Positions 39,828 to 48,316 of a stretch of 64,000 bases of DNA are shown here, piece after piece. Both the position numbers and the translations under genes were made by a program. Under the pieces are notes generated by a model. The model was not told the DNA's origin and did not search any database. It worked only from the letters and a program-made list of their open reading frames with translations. This DNA is from Levilactobacillus bambusae (GTDB lineage: Bacteria; Bacillota; Bacilli; Lactobacillales; Lactobacillaceae). The number at the start of each line of letters is the position of its first letter. Within the stretch, counting starts at the first letter, position 1. The stretch lies in contig NZ_QCXQ01000001.1 in the NCBI RefSeq assembly GCF_003124125.1, positions 354,855 to 418,854 on the forward strand. Direction: 5' to 3'.

Positions 39828-40877
39828 TTGATAGGGAGAATCATTATAATTAACAAAAAAAATCATCATTACATTATTTACTTAATAGCAGGATTAGTTA
39901 TCTGGGCTATTATTGAATACATCATTTGGATATACTCAGAACGGTATGGATCAAACATCGCAAATGTAATTGCTGGAGTTTCATTTGCCAGTACCATCAT
40001 TATTGGTTTACTGGCTTATATACTGTCTGACACATCGAACAAACTTGCTAGACTTAGTAACGTAGTTTCGTCTAGTAGTATCATTCTTGCAAAACAAGCA
40101 TTGCCATTAGAGATCTTACCGAATTCCATAAAAATCACTCTTCGAACTGGTGATAATTATGGAGTAAATATTAATCAAAAAGAAGACTCTGTACATTCTA
40201 ATGTTTTCCATAGTACTGGAATAATAACCTTTCGTTTAAAATTAAATAGTGGCCATGTAAAAGCCACTTATCTCGCTATTCCTAAAAATAATTCGTCTGC
40301 CTCAACAAACTTTTTGTATCAGAAATTAAAAGTAAATGTTGAATCAACGACAACTGCTTCAAGTAGTGAACAAGAAAAAATTATAACAGTTGATAATAAA
40401 ATTTTTGAATTCACTTTTACAAATGCTATTAAATTTTTTAAAATGCGTGGAGACCCTACTATTTGCAAACCAGTTTTTAACTTATCCAACGAGGAAATCA
40501 ATGCATTTACAACTCAAAAGGGACATCCGCACTTTGGATACTTTTATGTTGTCATTCAAGAAGATAATAATCAGCTCAAATTTGTACTTGTTAAATTAGG
40601 TCAAAGTGTATTAACCACAGATCAGTTTACCTTGAAGGATATTTCCAAAGATCATCAGGATCCAAATTTTCCCGAACTGATGTGGGAAATATCTACGGAC
40701 GATGAACTTTTTGAAAAATATAATTTTGCTGATAATGGCTCAGATACCTTATGGAAACAATACTTCACCGAACAAGAATTAACGCTCTACTCTGATCTTG
40801 ATATTTTAACTGATAAAACAATCAAGAAACAGTTTGCCACGATACGCACAGATTTCCATGATTATTTCGGATCATAA
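39828..40877 (+). CDS. Membrane-anchored protein with large soluble domain
   Basis: About 345 residues. Two N-terminal membrane segments (IIYLIAGLVIWAIIEYIIWIY and VIAGVSFASTIIIGLLAYI) precede a ~270-residue hydrophilic domain. The only ordinary start, TTG 39828, has no ribosome site; AGGGAG lies downstream of it and about ten bases before an ATT codon, so the true start is uncertain. It lies in the lysogenic accessory block and has low GC. No family recognised; superinfection exclusion is a guess from position. Confidence 0.72.
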   Translation: MIGRIIIINKKNHHYIIYLIAGLVIWAIIEYIIWIYSERYGSNIANVIAGVSFASTIIIGLLAYILSDTSNKLARLSNVVSSSSIILAKQALPLEILPNSIKITLRTGDNYGVNINQKEDSVHSNVFHSTGIITFRLKLNSGHVKATYLAIPKNNSSASTNFLYQKLKVNVESTTTASSSEQEKIITVDNKIFEFTFTNAIKFFKMRGDPTICKPVFNLSNEEINAFTTQKGHPHFGYFYVVIQEDNNQLKFVLVKLGQSVLTTDQFTLKDISKDHQDPNFPELMWEISTDDELFEKYNFADNGSDTLWKQYFTEQELTLYSDLDILTDKTIKKQFATIRTDFHDYFGS

Positions 40878-40879
40878 TA

Positions 40880-40923
40880 TCCTATGTCTGGTGATCATCA
40901 GCGGTTCGATTCCGCTGGTGGGA
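40880..40923 (+). ncRNA. tRNA-like minihelix 5 (or terminator derived from it)
   Basis: TCCTATG pairs with GGTGGGA (six of seven counting G-U), 13 bases intervene, and the T-arm AGCGG-TTCGATT-CCGCT is perfect. TTTTT follows closely, so it could also work as a terminator of the gene before it. Confidence 0.45.
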
Positions 40924-40950
40924 ATTTTTCAAAAATTGATAGGATAAGGA

Positions 40951-41481
40951 GTGTTTTATATTTTTAAAAATATAAATGTTCAAAATATAACTATTGCTAT
41001 ATCGGCCATTGGTTTGATAATTTCGCTTGTTGCCTTCCTTATTCGGTTACTTACCGGCTTAGATGTATGGAATAAACTAAGCCCTGTTGAAAAACGTTTA
41101 ATTTCTAAGACAGAGCGAGCTAAATTACATTTATACTCATTTATTTCGTTAATGTTAGTAGCTCTATTTTGTATTTTTTGTTCTCTGGTACCGCTCTGGA
41201 TCGAACATAACCCCTATGTATTCATAGGTACCATAATTGCCATCATCTTTGGGGGAATTGCTTTTCTTGTTGTCGAATACAAAGATTCAAAAAGTGAGCA
41301 ACAAATATACCTCAATGGATATGATGAAAATTTATACAATGGTTTTGAGTTGCTTACAAAAATCGATGATAGTCACTATACCATTAGAAAAAAATGGACT
41401 GAAGATTACGAAACCAACATTATCTCTACTGAGCAACTTGGAAAGTATACATTAAGTACCAAAAACCCGAAAAATAACTAG
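40951..41481 (+). CDS. Three-helix membrane protein
   Basis: About 170 residues with membrane segments near residues 12-33, 63-85 and 90-108, then a cytoplasmic-like tail (DENLYNGFELLTKIDDSHY). The GTG at 40951 overlaps the ribosome site AAGGAG; an ATT stands eight bases after that site and may be the true start. Accessory lysogeny gene, function unknown. Confidence 0.7.
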   Translation: MFYIFKNINVQNITIAISAIGLIISLVAFLIRLLTGLDVWNKLSPVEKRLISKTERAKLHLYSFISLMLVALFCIFCSLVPLWIEHNPYVFIGTIIAIIFGGIAFLVVEYKDSKSEQQIYLNGYDENLYNGFELLTKIDDSHYTIRKKWTEDYETNIISTEQLGKYTLSTKNPKNN

Positions 41482-41483
41482 TT

Positions 41484-41523
41484 CCCCACCCCGGTATGCG
41501 ATGGTTCGACTCCACTGGAGGGC
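41484..41523 (+). ncRNA. tRNA-like minihelix 6, imperfect
   Basis: CCCCACC/GGAGGGC (five of seven pairs) encloses nine bases and a T-arm-like hairpin GATGG-TTCGACT-CCACT with one mismatch and one G-U. The sequence motif GGTTCGACTCC is the tRNA B-box. It may be a decayed tRNA end. Confidence 0.35.
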
Positions 41524-41559
41524 TTTGCTCCATTAATGAATATTCAGGGAGGAAACATC

Positions 41560-41916
41560 ATGAAGATCAATCACATCATTACATCAACTGCTGTCCTGGC
41601 ACTCTTAACACTTAGCGCACCTACAGTGACCCAAGCCAGCAGCTACCTCAGCGGTAAGTCATACGCCAGTCAAGCCACCCACTACGTCAAAACGACTAAG
41701 CGAGTCAAAGTTTATCGTATCCACACAGGTAAGTATGAAGCAGCTAATCGCATCAGTTCTCACAAAATCATCAAAAAAGGCACCAGACTATACCGTTCAA
41801 GCAACATCATGAGTACTGGTGGCTGGATCGTAAAGTCCGGCTCATTAAAGCACAGCCATCGTTACTTCTACATGGTACCAAGCGGCACCAAGCACTGGTA
41901 CAAGGCTGCAAGATAA
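41560..41916 (+). CDS. Small secreted basic protein
   Basis: 118 residues. MKINHIITSTAVLALLTLSAP-like signal peptide with likely cleavage near TQASS (residue ~27); the mature part is rich in Lys, His, Tyr and Ser and resembles lactobacillar surface or SLAP-type modules (VKVYRIHTGKY, KKGTRLYRSSN, KHWYKAAR end). GGGAGG precedes ATG 41560. A secreted prophage protein may alter the cell surface and block phage adsorption. Confidence 0.78.
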   Translation: MKINHIITSTAVLALLTLSAPTVTQASSYLSGKSYASQATHYVKTTKRVKVYRIHTGKYEAANRISSHKIIKKGTRLYRSSNIMSTGGWIVKSGSLKHSHRYFYMVPSGTKHWYKAAR

Positions 41917-41967
41917 GCGGACCGACCCCTCACCGGGTTAAATTAACTAAATAAAAGGGGTTTAAAC

Positions 41968-42840
41968 ATGGCACAGAATCAGCGAACCAAGACTATTAAA
42001 GAGTTCATTTATATCGATGAAATTGAATTAAATTCCATATTGGCTCAATTAGATAATGGATTAACCACAGTAATACATGATATGCAACAAGCTCTATCAG
42101 GCAACACGGAATCAAATTCAAAAACTAAAACACATCAAGGATCTGGCGGAATAAGCACATTTATTAAGGCTGAAGGCGGTTATACCGAATCCGCTCAGAA
42201 TAGTATCCAGGATATTAATCAAAGCATTAGTCAAGAAGCCGCAGATACCGTTTACAATGATTACGCCGTGGATATTATTTTGAAAGAATTAAGGGCTTCT
42301 GGTCAACTATATGCTGATAAAAGGGGCGTAAATCATCCAGCTGGAAGTTTTATACTTGTGGATTCGCCTTATAAAATCTTTGATTTTGAGGAAACACAAG
42401 CGTTAACAAGCAATCCAGATTTTAAAAAACTTATTGAAGATCAGGGCGGTGATATTTCGCCTACAGAATTACAGGACCAATTAGACTCACTTGATAAAAT
42501 TTCCAGTATTGCCAATGTCTATAGAGAGGTTACGAAAGGAACTGATCTTTTATCTATTGAGGATGGTGTCGTATTTGCCGAGTCGAAAAATTTCAGAATG
42601 AATTCAACCCAACGAAAAATGCTTTCTTTACGAAAATCAAAAATAAAGGTTTTTGGTATTGTGGAAGCCAGAGTTAGCGAATCAGATATGGACATGGACT
42701 CTTTTACCGAACATGATGACTTGTCAGGCATTACAGACTTCGCAGCTAAATCTAATTTTTTCTTATTGAGTGTACTGGGTGAAAAATTCATAAAAAATAA
42801 CGACCGGTTAATAAAACCAGTCGCTATCTATTTCGAATAA
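41968..42840 (+). CDS. DUF6414-like protein, candidate phage-defence gene
   Basis: 290 residues. The start TIKEFIYIDEIELNSILAQLDNGL resembles DUF6414 proteins (IKEFIYLD at the N-terminus), seen next to integrases and defence genes. A Ser/Thr/Gln-rich linker (residues 45-80) is followed by a mixed alpha/beta part. AAAGGGG precedes ATG 41968. Codon use is AT-rich like the accessory block. It lies directly before the integrase module, a known site for swapping defence genes. Confidence 0.72.
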   Translation: MAQNQRTKTIKEFIYIDEIELNSILAQLDNGLTTVIHDMQQALSGNTESNSKTKTHQGSGGISTFIKAEGGYTESAQNSIQDINQSISQEAADTVYNDYAVDIILKELRASGQLYADKRGVNHPAGSFILVDSPYKIFDFEETQALTSNPDFKKLIEDQGGDISPTELQDQLDSLDKISSIANVYREVTKGTDLLSIEDGVVFAESKNFRMNSTQRKMLSLRKSKIKVFGIVEARVSESDMDMDSFTEHDDLSGITDFAAKSNFFLLSVLGEKFIKNNDRLIKPVAIYFE

Positions 42841-43000
42841 CATTCATTCGTTTCTCAACCTGAGATTGAATTAGGTCATTGTGTTGTAAGATTTCTTTTT
42901 GCTTTGATTTACTTTGGTGAAAGTGCCCGTCTACTTCAGCTGTGAACTTATTAAATTTCTCAGCGTCACGATTTCTTTGTTTGCCTCTAAAAAGATGCAT
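42824..43000 (-). CDS. Small basic phage protein, convergent with the DUF6414 gene
   Basis: 58 residues, MHLFRGKQRNRDAEKFNKFT, highly charged and helical. GAGGGGG lies seven bases before ATG 43000. It overlaps the 3' end of the DUF6414 gene by 17 bases on the opposite strand. No family recognised; a basic excisionase-like role near the integrase is conceivable. Confidence 0.6.
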   Translation of the reverse strand: MHLFRGKQRNRDAEKFNKFTAEVDGHFHQSKSKQKEILQHNDLIQSQVEKRMNVIRNR

Positions 43001-43187
43001 AGAAAGACCCCCTCTTAATTAGTATATAGCTTAACTTACCAATTGAACAGTTTTTAGTAGCCAGTAATGGCTCTTTTTTTTGAAAGCTAAACAAACATAC
43101 GTTCTTTAATGTCAAGCACCTACATTAACATAATCCTTTTTATCAGATAGATCTGTCATCAATTTTTAGCAAAGGAGTTAACCTACA

Positions 43188-44327
43188 ATGGCTAAATTAA
43201 ATTATTCTAGAAAGTACCCTCACGTATTTAACTATCAATCGCATTCTAAGACGTTTTGGGGATTTCGTTATAACTATTACGATGAGATTGGTAAACGCCA
43301 CGAGAAACAATTACGAGGCTTCACAACGGCTAAGATAGCTAACGAAGAACTGCTAAAGATACAGCTTAAAATATCTGAGAATAATGCAACCATTATCGAG
43401 AACTCAGAAGTCACCATGAAAAGCTATGCCCAACTATGGTTTAAAGCTCATCTACCAAAGTGGCGTCCTAACACCATTATCTCAAATCGTGAAGCCATCA
43501 ATCACTATATACTTCCCTATATAGGCCAATACAAGCTTCGAACACTAACTATGAATATATATCTTCGAACATTCATTAACCCATTATCTGAAAAGGTATC
43601 TCCCTCTACTGTTCGGGTTATTCATTCAAAGGTAATGCAAATCATAAATGATGCAGTCAATAACGACATCATCCCTCGTAATCGACTTCAGAACATCTCT
43701 TTGCCAGCTTCGCATACCCGACAGGCTTTTACACCTGAGGATCTAAAAAAATTTAATGATGCACTGCATGTTGTCGAGATTGACTTCCGTGTTTTCTTTC
43801 TGACGATCGAATACACCGGTATGCGTCGTGGCGAAGCATTAGGGTTAGAGTGGGATGATATTGATTTTAACAGGCACACCATTAGTATTCGCCGAAGCCG
43901 AATCAAAGTGGACGGACCAACCAAGACCCCTCATAGCGTGAGAACTATCAGTATTTCACAATCCTTAGTTGACCTTTTAAAAAAATATCATATTCACCAG
44001 CAGAAAAAGAACTTAAAGTCTAAGGGTCCACATCCCATCAAAGTTTTTACGGGGTTGCGAAACCATCCATTGATAGCTGACCACTGTAATAAAAAAATGA
44101 AGGCAGTTCTTAAAGAAGCTGGTCTAACAGACAAGCACTATGTTATCCATTCATTTCGTCATACTCAAGCTAGCATTTTAATGAATGATGGAATGAACCC
44201 TGTTGATATTGCTAAACGACTTGGTCACTCATCGGTTAAAACTACATTGGATATTTACTCCCACGCAGTAGATGATAACGACCAAAAACTAGCTGATACT
44301 TTCGAGAAAAACATCAACAACCTCTAA
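43188..44327 (+). CDS. int: Prophage tyrosine recombinase (integrase)
   Basis: 379 residues. An arm-binding N-terminal domain, a SAM-like core-binding domain (TMKSYAQLWFKAHLPKW), and a catalytic domain with Arg213 (GMRRGEALGLEW), His321-x-x-Arg324 (HSFRHTQAS), His347 (LGHSSVKTT) and nucleophile Tyr357 (LDIYSHAV). AAAGGAG precedes ATG 43188. It lies at the prophage edge, next to glnA, and inserts and excises the phage genome. Confidence 0.96.
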   Translation: MAKLNYSRKYPHVFNYQSHSKTFWGFRYNYYDEIGKRHEKQLRGFTTAKIANEELLKIQLKISENNATIIENSEVTMKSYAQLWFKAHLPKWRPNTIISNREAINHYILPYIGQYKLRTLTMNIYLRTFINPLSEKVSPSTVRVIHSKVMQIINDAVNNDIIPRNRLQNISLPASHTRQAFTPEDLKKFNDALHVVEIDFRVFFLTIEYTGMRRGEALGLEWDDIDFNRHTISIRRSRIKVDGPTKTPHSVRTISISQSLVDLLKKYHIHQQKKNLKSKGPHPIKVFTGLRNHPLIADHCNKKMKAVLKEAGLTDKHYVIHSFRHTQASILMNDGMNPVDIAKRLGHSSVKTTLDIYSHAVDDNDQKLADTFEKNINNL

Positions 44328-44352
44328 TTTGTGGGAAGTTTTGTGGGAAGTT
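44328..44352 (+). repeat. Tandem 12-bp repeats after int, likely integrase arm sites
   Basis: TTTGTGGGAAGTT occurs twice, starting at 44328 and 44340, directly after the integrase stop. Such short direct repeats beside int commonly serve as arm-type binding sites, so attR should lie within the next ~60 bases, before the glnA terminator. Confidence 0.6.
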
Positions 44353-44411
44353 CTAAAAAGCACCTATTATTTTCGCTATTAGTTACCCCAAATCATGCCT
44401 AAAATGGGGCA

Positions 44412-44462
44412 TAAAAAAAGAAGCCTTGATACAGCTGGAATCCAGTTGTATCAAGGCTTCTA
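44412..44462 (-). terminator. glnA terminator
   Basis: Minus strand AGAAGCCTTGATACA pairs with its complement around an interrupted loop and is followed by seven T. It ends the glnR-glnA transcript and marks the host side of the prophage junction. Confidence 0.9.
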
Positions 44463-44474
44463 TCGATTTATATG

Positions 44475-45815
44475 TTAATACAATTCCAAATACTGATCCC
44501 GTTCCCACTGGGAAACTTGGGTGCGGTACGAGTTGTATTCCATGTTTTTGGCGGAAATAAAGCTTTCGTATAGGTGTTCACCCATTGCTTCCTTCATCAC
44601 ATCATCCGCAGCCAGATCTTTTAGTGCGTTATGCAAGGTATCTGGCAGGTTCAAAATATGATTTTCCCGGCGTTCTGCTTCGTTCATCCGGTAAATATTC
44701 CGATCAATACTATCCTCCGGTTGAATTTCATTCTTCAACCCATCTAGGCCTGCTTCCAAAACGGAAGCAATGGCTAGGTATGGGTTCGCCGTTGGGTCAA
44801 CCGACCGGAGTTCCAGCCGGGTTGAGTTACCCCGGTCGCTTGGGACCCGAATTAACGGTGACCGGTTGGACCCGGACCAGGAAACGTACACGGGCGCCTC
44901 AAAACCTGGAACTAACCGTTTGTAGGAATTAACGGTTGGGTTACAGATTGCGGTGAAACTCCGGGCGTGTTTCAGCAGCCCGCCTAAGAAAAAGTAGGCC
45001 GTTTCAGATAACTGTAAGTCACCCGTCTCATCATAGAAGGCATCTTGGTCGTTATTAAATAGCGACATATTTAAGTGCATCCCAGAGCCGTTGATTCCAC
45101 TCAGCGGTTTAGCCATGAAGGAGGCAAACAGCCCATACTTTCGGGCAACCGTCTTAACCACTAGCTTGAAGGTTTGAATGTTATCAGCCGCTTCCAACGC
45201 ATCGGCATACTTAAAGTCAATTTCGTGTTGGCCAGGCGCCACTTCATGGTGGGCTGCTTCGACGTCAAAGCCCATTTCTTCAAGGGTTAATACAATATCA
45301 CGCCGGCAATTTTCACCAAGGTCGAGGGGTGCCATATCAAAGTAGCTTCCCTTATCGTTTAATTCAAGGGTAGGTTTACCATCGGCATCCATTTTAAAGA
45401 GAAAGAATTCTGGTTCTGGTCCAATATCAAACGATGTAAATCCGGCTTTCTTCATGTCATCTAGAACCCGAATTAAGTTGTTTCGGGGGTCCCCCTCAAA
45501 CATTTCACCGTCGGACTTTCTTACTTCACAAATGACCCGGGCGATTTTGCCCCGTTCACTACTCCATGGGAAGACCATCCACGTTGATAGATCAGGAATG
45601 AGGTACATATCACTTTCTTCAATCCGGACAAAACCGTCGATTGAAGAGCCATCAAACATAATTTCGTTATCAAGTAGTTTTGCTAGCTGACTGATTGGGA
45701 CTTCCACGTTTTTGATGGTTCCAAATAAATCCGTGAACATTAGACGTAAAAACTTAACGTCGTCATCAATCGCCATTTGCCGAATATCTTCTTTAGTATA
45801 GTTCTTTCTTGCCAT
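44475..45815 (-). CDS. glnA: Glutamine synthetase, type I-alpha
   Basis: 446 residues, full length. FDGSSIDGF, the metal-binding [27 protein letters not shown] and [25 protein letters not shown]-type segments are all present. It makes glutamine from glutamate, ammonia and ATP as a dodecamer. The adenylylation loop insert is absent, as in Firmicutes, where control is by feedback and by GlnR. It follows glnR in tandem with a 36-base gap, so the two form an operon. Confidence 0.98.
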   Translation of the reverse strand: MARKNYTKEDIRQMAIDDDVKFLRLMFTDLFGTIKNVEVPISQLAKLLDNEIMFDGSSIDGFVRIEESDMYLIPDLSTWMVFPWSSERGKIARVICEVRKSDGEMFEGDPRNNLIRVLDDMKKAGFTSFDIGPEPEFFLFKMDADGKPTLELNDKGSYFDMAPLDLGENCRRDIVLTLEEMGFDVEAAHHEVAPGQHEIDFKYADALEAADNIQTFKLVVKTVARKYGLFASFMAKPLSGINGSGMHLNMSLFNNDQDAFYDETGDLQLSETAYFFLGGLLKHARSFTAICNPTVNSYKRLVPGFEAPVYVSWSGSNRSPLIRVPSDRGNSTRLELRSVDPTANPYLAIASVLEAGLDGLKNEIQPEDSIDRNIYRMNEAERRENHILNLPDTLHNALKDLAADDVMKEAMGEHLYESFISAKNMEYNSYRTQVSQWERDQYLELY

Positions 45816-45851
45816 GCCAATTCACGCTCCCTCAATGTGCCAGCCAGTCGA

Positions 45852-46229
45852 TTAACTTCCTGGGTGCAGCTGGTCGTAGTCACCCAATCCGCCCAAATTC
45901 ATCAATTCATCCCGCAAAATCCGGCGGACATCGGGATCCGTTAACTGTCGTTCCCGTTCCGATTGACGTTTTTGTCTTTCTCGTTTCTGCTGCTCATAGA
46001 TTTTCTTAATGCCGGCTATATTAATGCCCTCATCTAAGTAATCCTTAATTTCTAGCAGCCGATCAATATCATTAAGAGAATACATGCGCCGATTACCATC
46101 ATTTCGCTGCGGGAAAACTAAGTCCTGCTGCTCGTAATAGCGGATCTGTCGGGCGGTCAAATCCGTTAATTTCATAACGGTTCCGATCGGCAAGACAGAT
46201 AAGGAACGGCGTAATTCCTTTTCACTCAT
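45852..46229 (-). CDS. glnR: GlnR, MerR-family nitrogen regulator
   Basis: 125 residues. LSVLPIGTVMKLTDLTARQIRYYEQQDLV is the MerR helix-turn-helix with GlnR-specific sequence. The C-terminal tail (LMNLGGLGDYDQLHPGS) is the part that senses feedback-inhibited GlnA in Bacillus. A GlnR box overlies its own promoter region, so it probably represses itself and glnA when glutamine is plentiful. Confidence 0.96.
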   Translation of the reverse strand: MSEKELRRSLSVLPIGTVMKLTDLTARQIRYYEQQDLVFPQRNDGNRRMYSLNDIDRLLEIKDYLDEGINIAGIKKIYEQQKRERQKRQSERERQLTDPDVRRILRDELMNLGGLGDYDQLHPGS

Positions 46230-46254
46230 CTATGTAGCCCCCTTAACGTTTTTC

Positions 46255-46307
46255 ATCATACCACTTGTCCATTGAATGTCAATCTTCTCATGTCATGTTT
46301 TATAACA
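46255..46307 (-). promoter_or_regulatory. glnR promoter with upstream GlnR box
   Basis: On the minus strand TTGACA (46282-46277) and TATGAT (46260-46255) are 16 bases apart. Just upstream lies TGTTATAAAACATGACA (46307-46291), which fits the TGTNA-N7-TNACA core of GlnR/TnrA sites. Confidence 0.82.
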
Positions 46308-46318
46308 TGAACCGCATT

Positions 46319-47233
46319 TTAGTCTAACCAGTGGGAAACCAGCGCTTCAATTTCCGTCACCGTTTCCGGCTGCTGGACCAGGTCAAACCACGTTGCCGCC
46401 GTTTTGTTGCGAAACCAAGTTAACTGCCGCTTGGCATAGTGCCGGGAGTCCAATTTGATTTTTTCTACCACGTCGTTAAGCTCACCATGCCCTTCAAAGT
46501 AATCTTGAAATTCACGGTACCCAATGCCCTTGCCTGCCGGGAGCGCGACGCCGCCTTGGTCGTAAAGCCATTTTGCTTCCTGAAGGAGACCATTTCGAAA
46601 CATCATCTCGACTCGCTCGTTAATTCGGGAATAAAGCCGGGCACGATCGGTATTTAACCCAATAATCAAGCTATCATATGCTCCCGCTTCATCTTGTTGA
46701 TCAGAAAATAAGTGGCCCGTCGTTTCAATGACTTCAAGCGCCCGAACGGTCCGTCGCACATTTTTAACCGGAATTTTAGTTGCGGCCACGGGATCCAGAC
46801 TGTTCAACCGATTCCAAACCATTTGATTCCCCTCCCGGCGGGCAACATTCAGCCATTTCTCGCGAACCGCGCCGTCCGTATAAGCGTCGCCGCCCAATTG
46901 CATCCCATCTAATAGTGCCTGCAAATAAAATCCGGTGCCCCCCGCAATAATCGGGAGCTTACCACGGTTCGTAATATCCGAAATTTTATCAGCTGCCTGA
47001 GTAGTAAAATCCGCCGCAGAATAACGGTCGTGAACGTCCGCAATGTCAATTAGCCAGTGTTTGGCGGCCGCTTGTTCTTCACTCGTTGCTTTAGCCGTTC
47101 CAATATCGAGCCCCCGGTAAATTTGCATTGAGTCGCCCGAAATAATTTCACCGTTGAATTTATTGGCGATTTGGATGGCAAGGCCGGTTTTCCCCACCGC
47201 GGTTGGACCAACAACTGCCAAAACTTTAGTCAT
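46319..47233 (-). CDS. miaA: tRNA dimethylallyltransferase
   Basis: 304 residues. VVGPTAVGKTGLA (P-loop), GEIISGDSMQIYRGLDIGTAK and the KLPIIAGGTGFYLQALLDG block are diagnostic of MiaA, which adds the isopentenyl group to A37 of tRNAs reading UNN codons. ATG 47233 has CAGGGGG upstream; the open frame to 47302 lies within the preceding gene, which it overlaps by eight bases. Confidence 0.96.
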   Translation of the reverse strand: MTKVLAVVGPTAVGKTGLAIQIANKFNGEIISGDSMQIYRGLDIGTAKATSEEQAAAKHWLIDIADVHDRYSAADFTTQAADKISDITNRGKLPIIAGGTGFYLQALLDGMQLGGDAYTDGAVREKWLNVARREGNQMVWNRLNSLDPVAATKIPVKNVRRTVRALEVIETTGHLFSDQQDEAGAYDSLIIGLNTDRARLYSRINERVEMMFRNGLLQEAKWLYDQGGVALPAGKGIGYREFQDYFEGHGELNDVVEKIKLDSRHYAKRQLTWFRNKTAATWFDLVQQPETVTEIEALVSHWLD

Positions 47234-47981
47234 GAAAATCCCCCTGTATTTGTTGGCGTAGGGCAACTGCCCGACCGGGATAATCCGTAATAATCCCAGC
47301 AAAGTGCCGTTTAAAACAATACGTCATGTCCCGATTGGAATTAACCGTCCACGGGCGCATTTGCATATGAGGCAAGAAAAACCGGTGTTCTCGTACCCAG
47401 CGAATGTCCGGATGTAATCCATCAGCTTCATGTTGGCGAACCATTCGTTCCGCTTGGCGGCCGTTAGTAGAAAACAGCTTTGCGTACTGGGCATTCGGCA
47501 TTAACGCATGCATCGTCAGCACCGATTTCTTATTAAAACTGGAAAAGACCAATCGAAACGGAACCGGTGTCCGTTTGAAAAAATCTCCCACCAATTGTTC
47601 AATCCCATCGTAGTGAATTTTATTGGTTTTTAATTCAAGGTTGAAAATCCCGGTAAAGTGATTGTCAATCAATAACTGAACCACTTCAGCCAGTGTTGGC
47701 ACCCGGGTTCCCCGGTACCTTTTAGAATACCAGCTGCCCGCATCTAATGCCTTAATTTGCGCCAGCGTAAGATCCTTAACGTACCCGGAACCATCAGTCG
47801 TTCGGTCAACCTTCTCATCATGAATAACAATTAAGTGGCCGTCCATTGACAGGTGCACATCCGTTTCAATTCCGTCCGCCCCGTCGTCTATGGCAGTTTG
47901 AAACGCCGGCAACGTATTTTCCGGCCGGGTTCCCTTACTTCCGCGGTGGGCAATCACCATCGTTTTTTGTCGGTTAAACAT
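47226..47981 (-). CDS. Glycerophosphodiester phosphodiesterase
   Basis: 251 residues. VIAHRGSKGTRPENTLPAF, GADGIETDVHLSMDGHLIVIHDE and the C-terminal FAGIITDYPGRA give the GDPD catalytic His, Glu and Asp residues. It releases glycerol-3-phosphate from phospholipid head groups or lipoteichoic acid breakdown products. No signal peptide, so it is cytosolic (UgpQ-like). AGAGAGG precedes ATG 47981. Confidence 0.94.
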   Translation of the reverse strand: MFNRQKTMVIAHRGSKGTRPENTLPAFQTAIDDGADGIETDVHLSMDGHLIVIHDEKVDRTTDGSGYVKDLTLAQIKALDAGSWYSKRYRGTRVPTLAEVVQLLIDNHFTGIFNLELKTNKIHYDGIEQLVGDFFKRTPVPFRLVFSSFNKKSVLTMHALMPNAQYAKLFSTNGRQAERMVRQHEADGLHPDIRWVREHRFFLPHMQMRPWTVNSNRDMTYCFKRHFAGIITDYPGRAVALRQQIQGDFHD

Positions 47982-48106
47982 CCTTTAAGACCTCTCTCAC
48001 TAATGCCTTAATAAATTAATCCTGCATCAAACTGGATATCTGGCGTTAAAACAAGCATAATAGATATGAAGCATTTTATCCACCAAATTTATTTAGGAGG
48101 TGCACA

Positions 48107-48283
48107 ATGAATAAATTCGTAAAGGGTTTCTTATTTGGCACCGTTGCTACTGCCGGTGCAGTAGCGGGGGCATTATTCTCATTCAAGAAAACGGTTGTTG
48201 AGCCAATCGAAGAGGAAGAAGATCGTTTCGATCAAAACCGAATTAAAGCTCAGCGCAAAGCTCATTCTGCTCATAATGGATAA
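48107..48283 (+). CDS. DUF3042 family small membrane protein
   Basis: 58 residues: MNKFVKGFLFGTVATAGAVA begins with a glycine/alanine-rich membrane segment, then a charged tail EEEEDRFDQNRIKAQRKAH. This is the DUF3042 family of lactobacilli and relatives, of unknown function. TTAGGAGG precedes ATG 48107. It is a single gene on the plus strand with its own terminator. Confidence 0.88.
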   Translation: MNKFVKGFLFGTVATAGAVAGALFSFKKTVVEPIEEEEDRFDQNRIKAQRKAHSAHNG

Positions 48284-48284
48284 T

Positions 48285-48314
48285 AAAAAGCGAAGCCAGT
48301 CGGCTTCGCTTTTT
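48285..48314. terminator. Bidirectional terminator between DUF3042 and rhodanese genes
   Basis: AAAAAGCGAAGCC pairs with its complement around a three-base loop, with T runs on both strands; serves two convergent genes. Confidence 0.9.
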
Positions 48315-48316
48315 AT

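Noticed and set aside
44585-44932. 115-codon plus-strand ORF opposite glnA
   Set aside because: It is a by-product of glnA codon usage, without a ribosome site.
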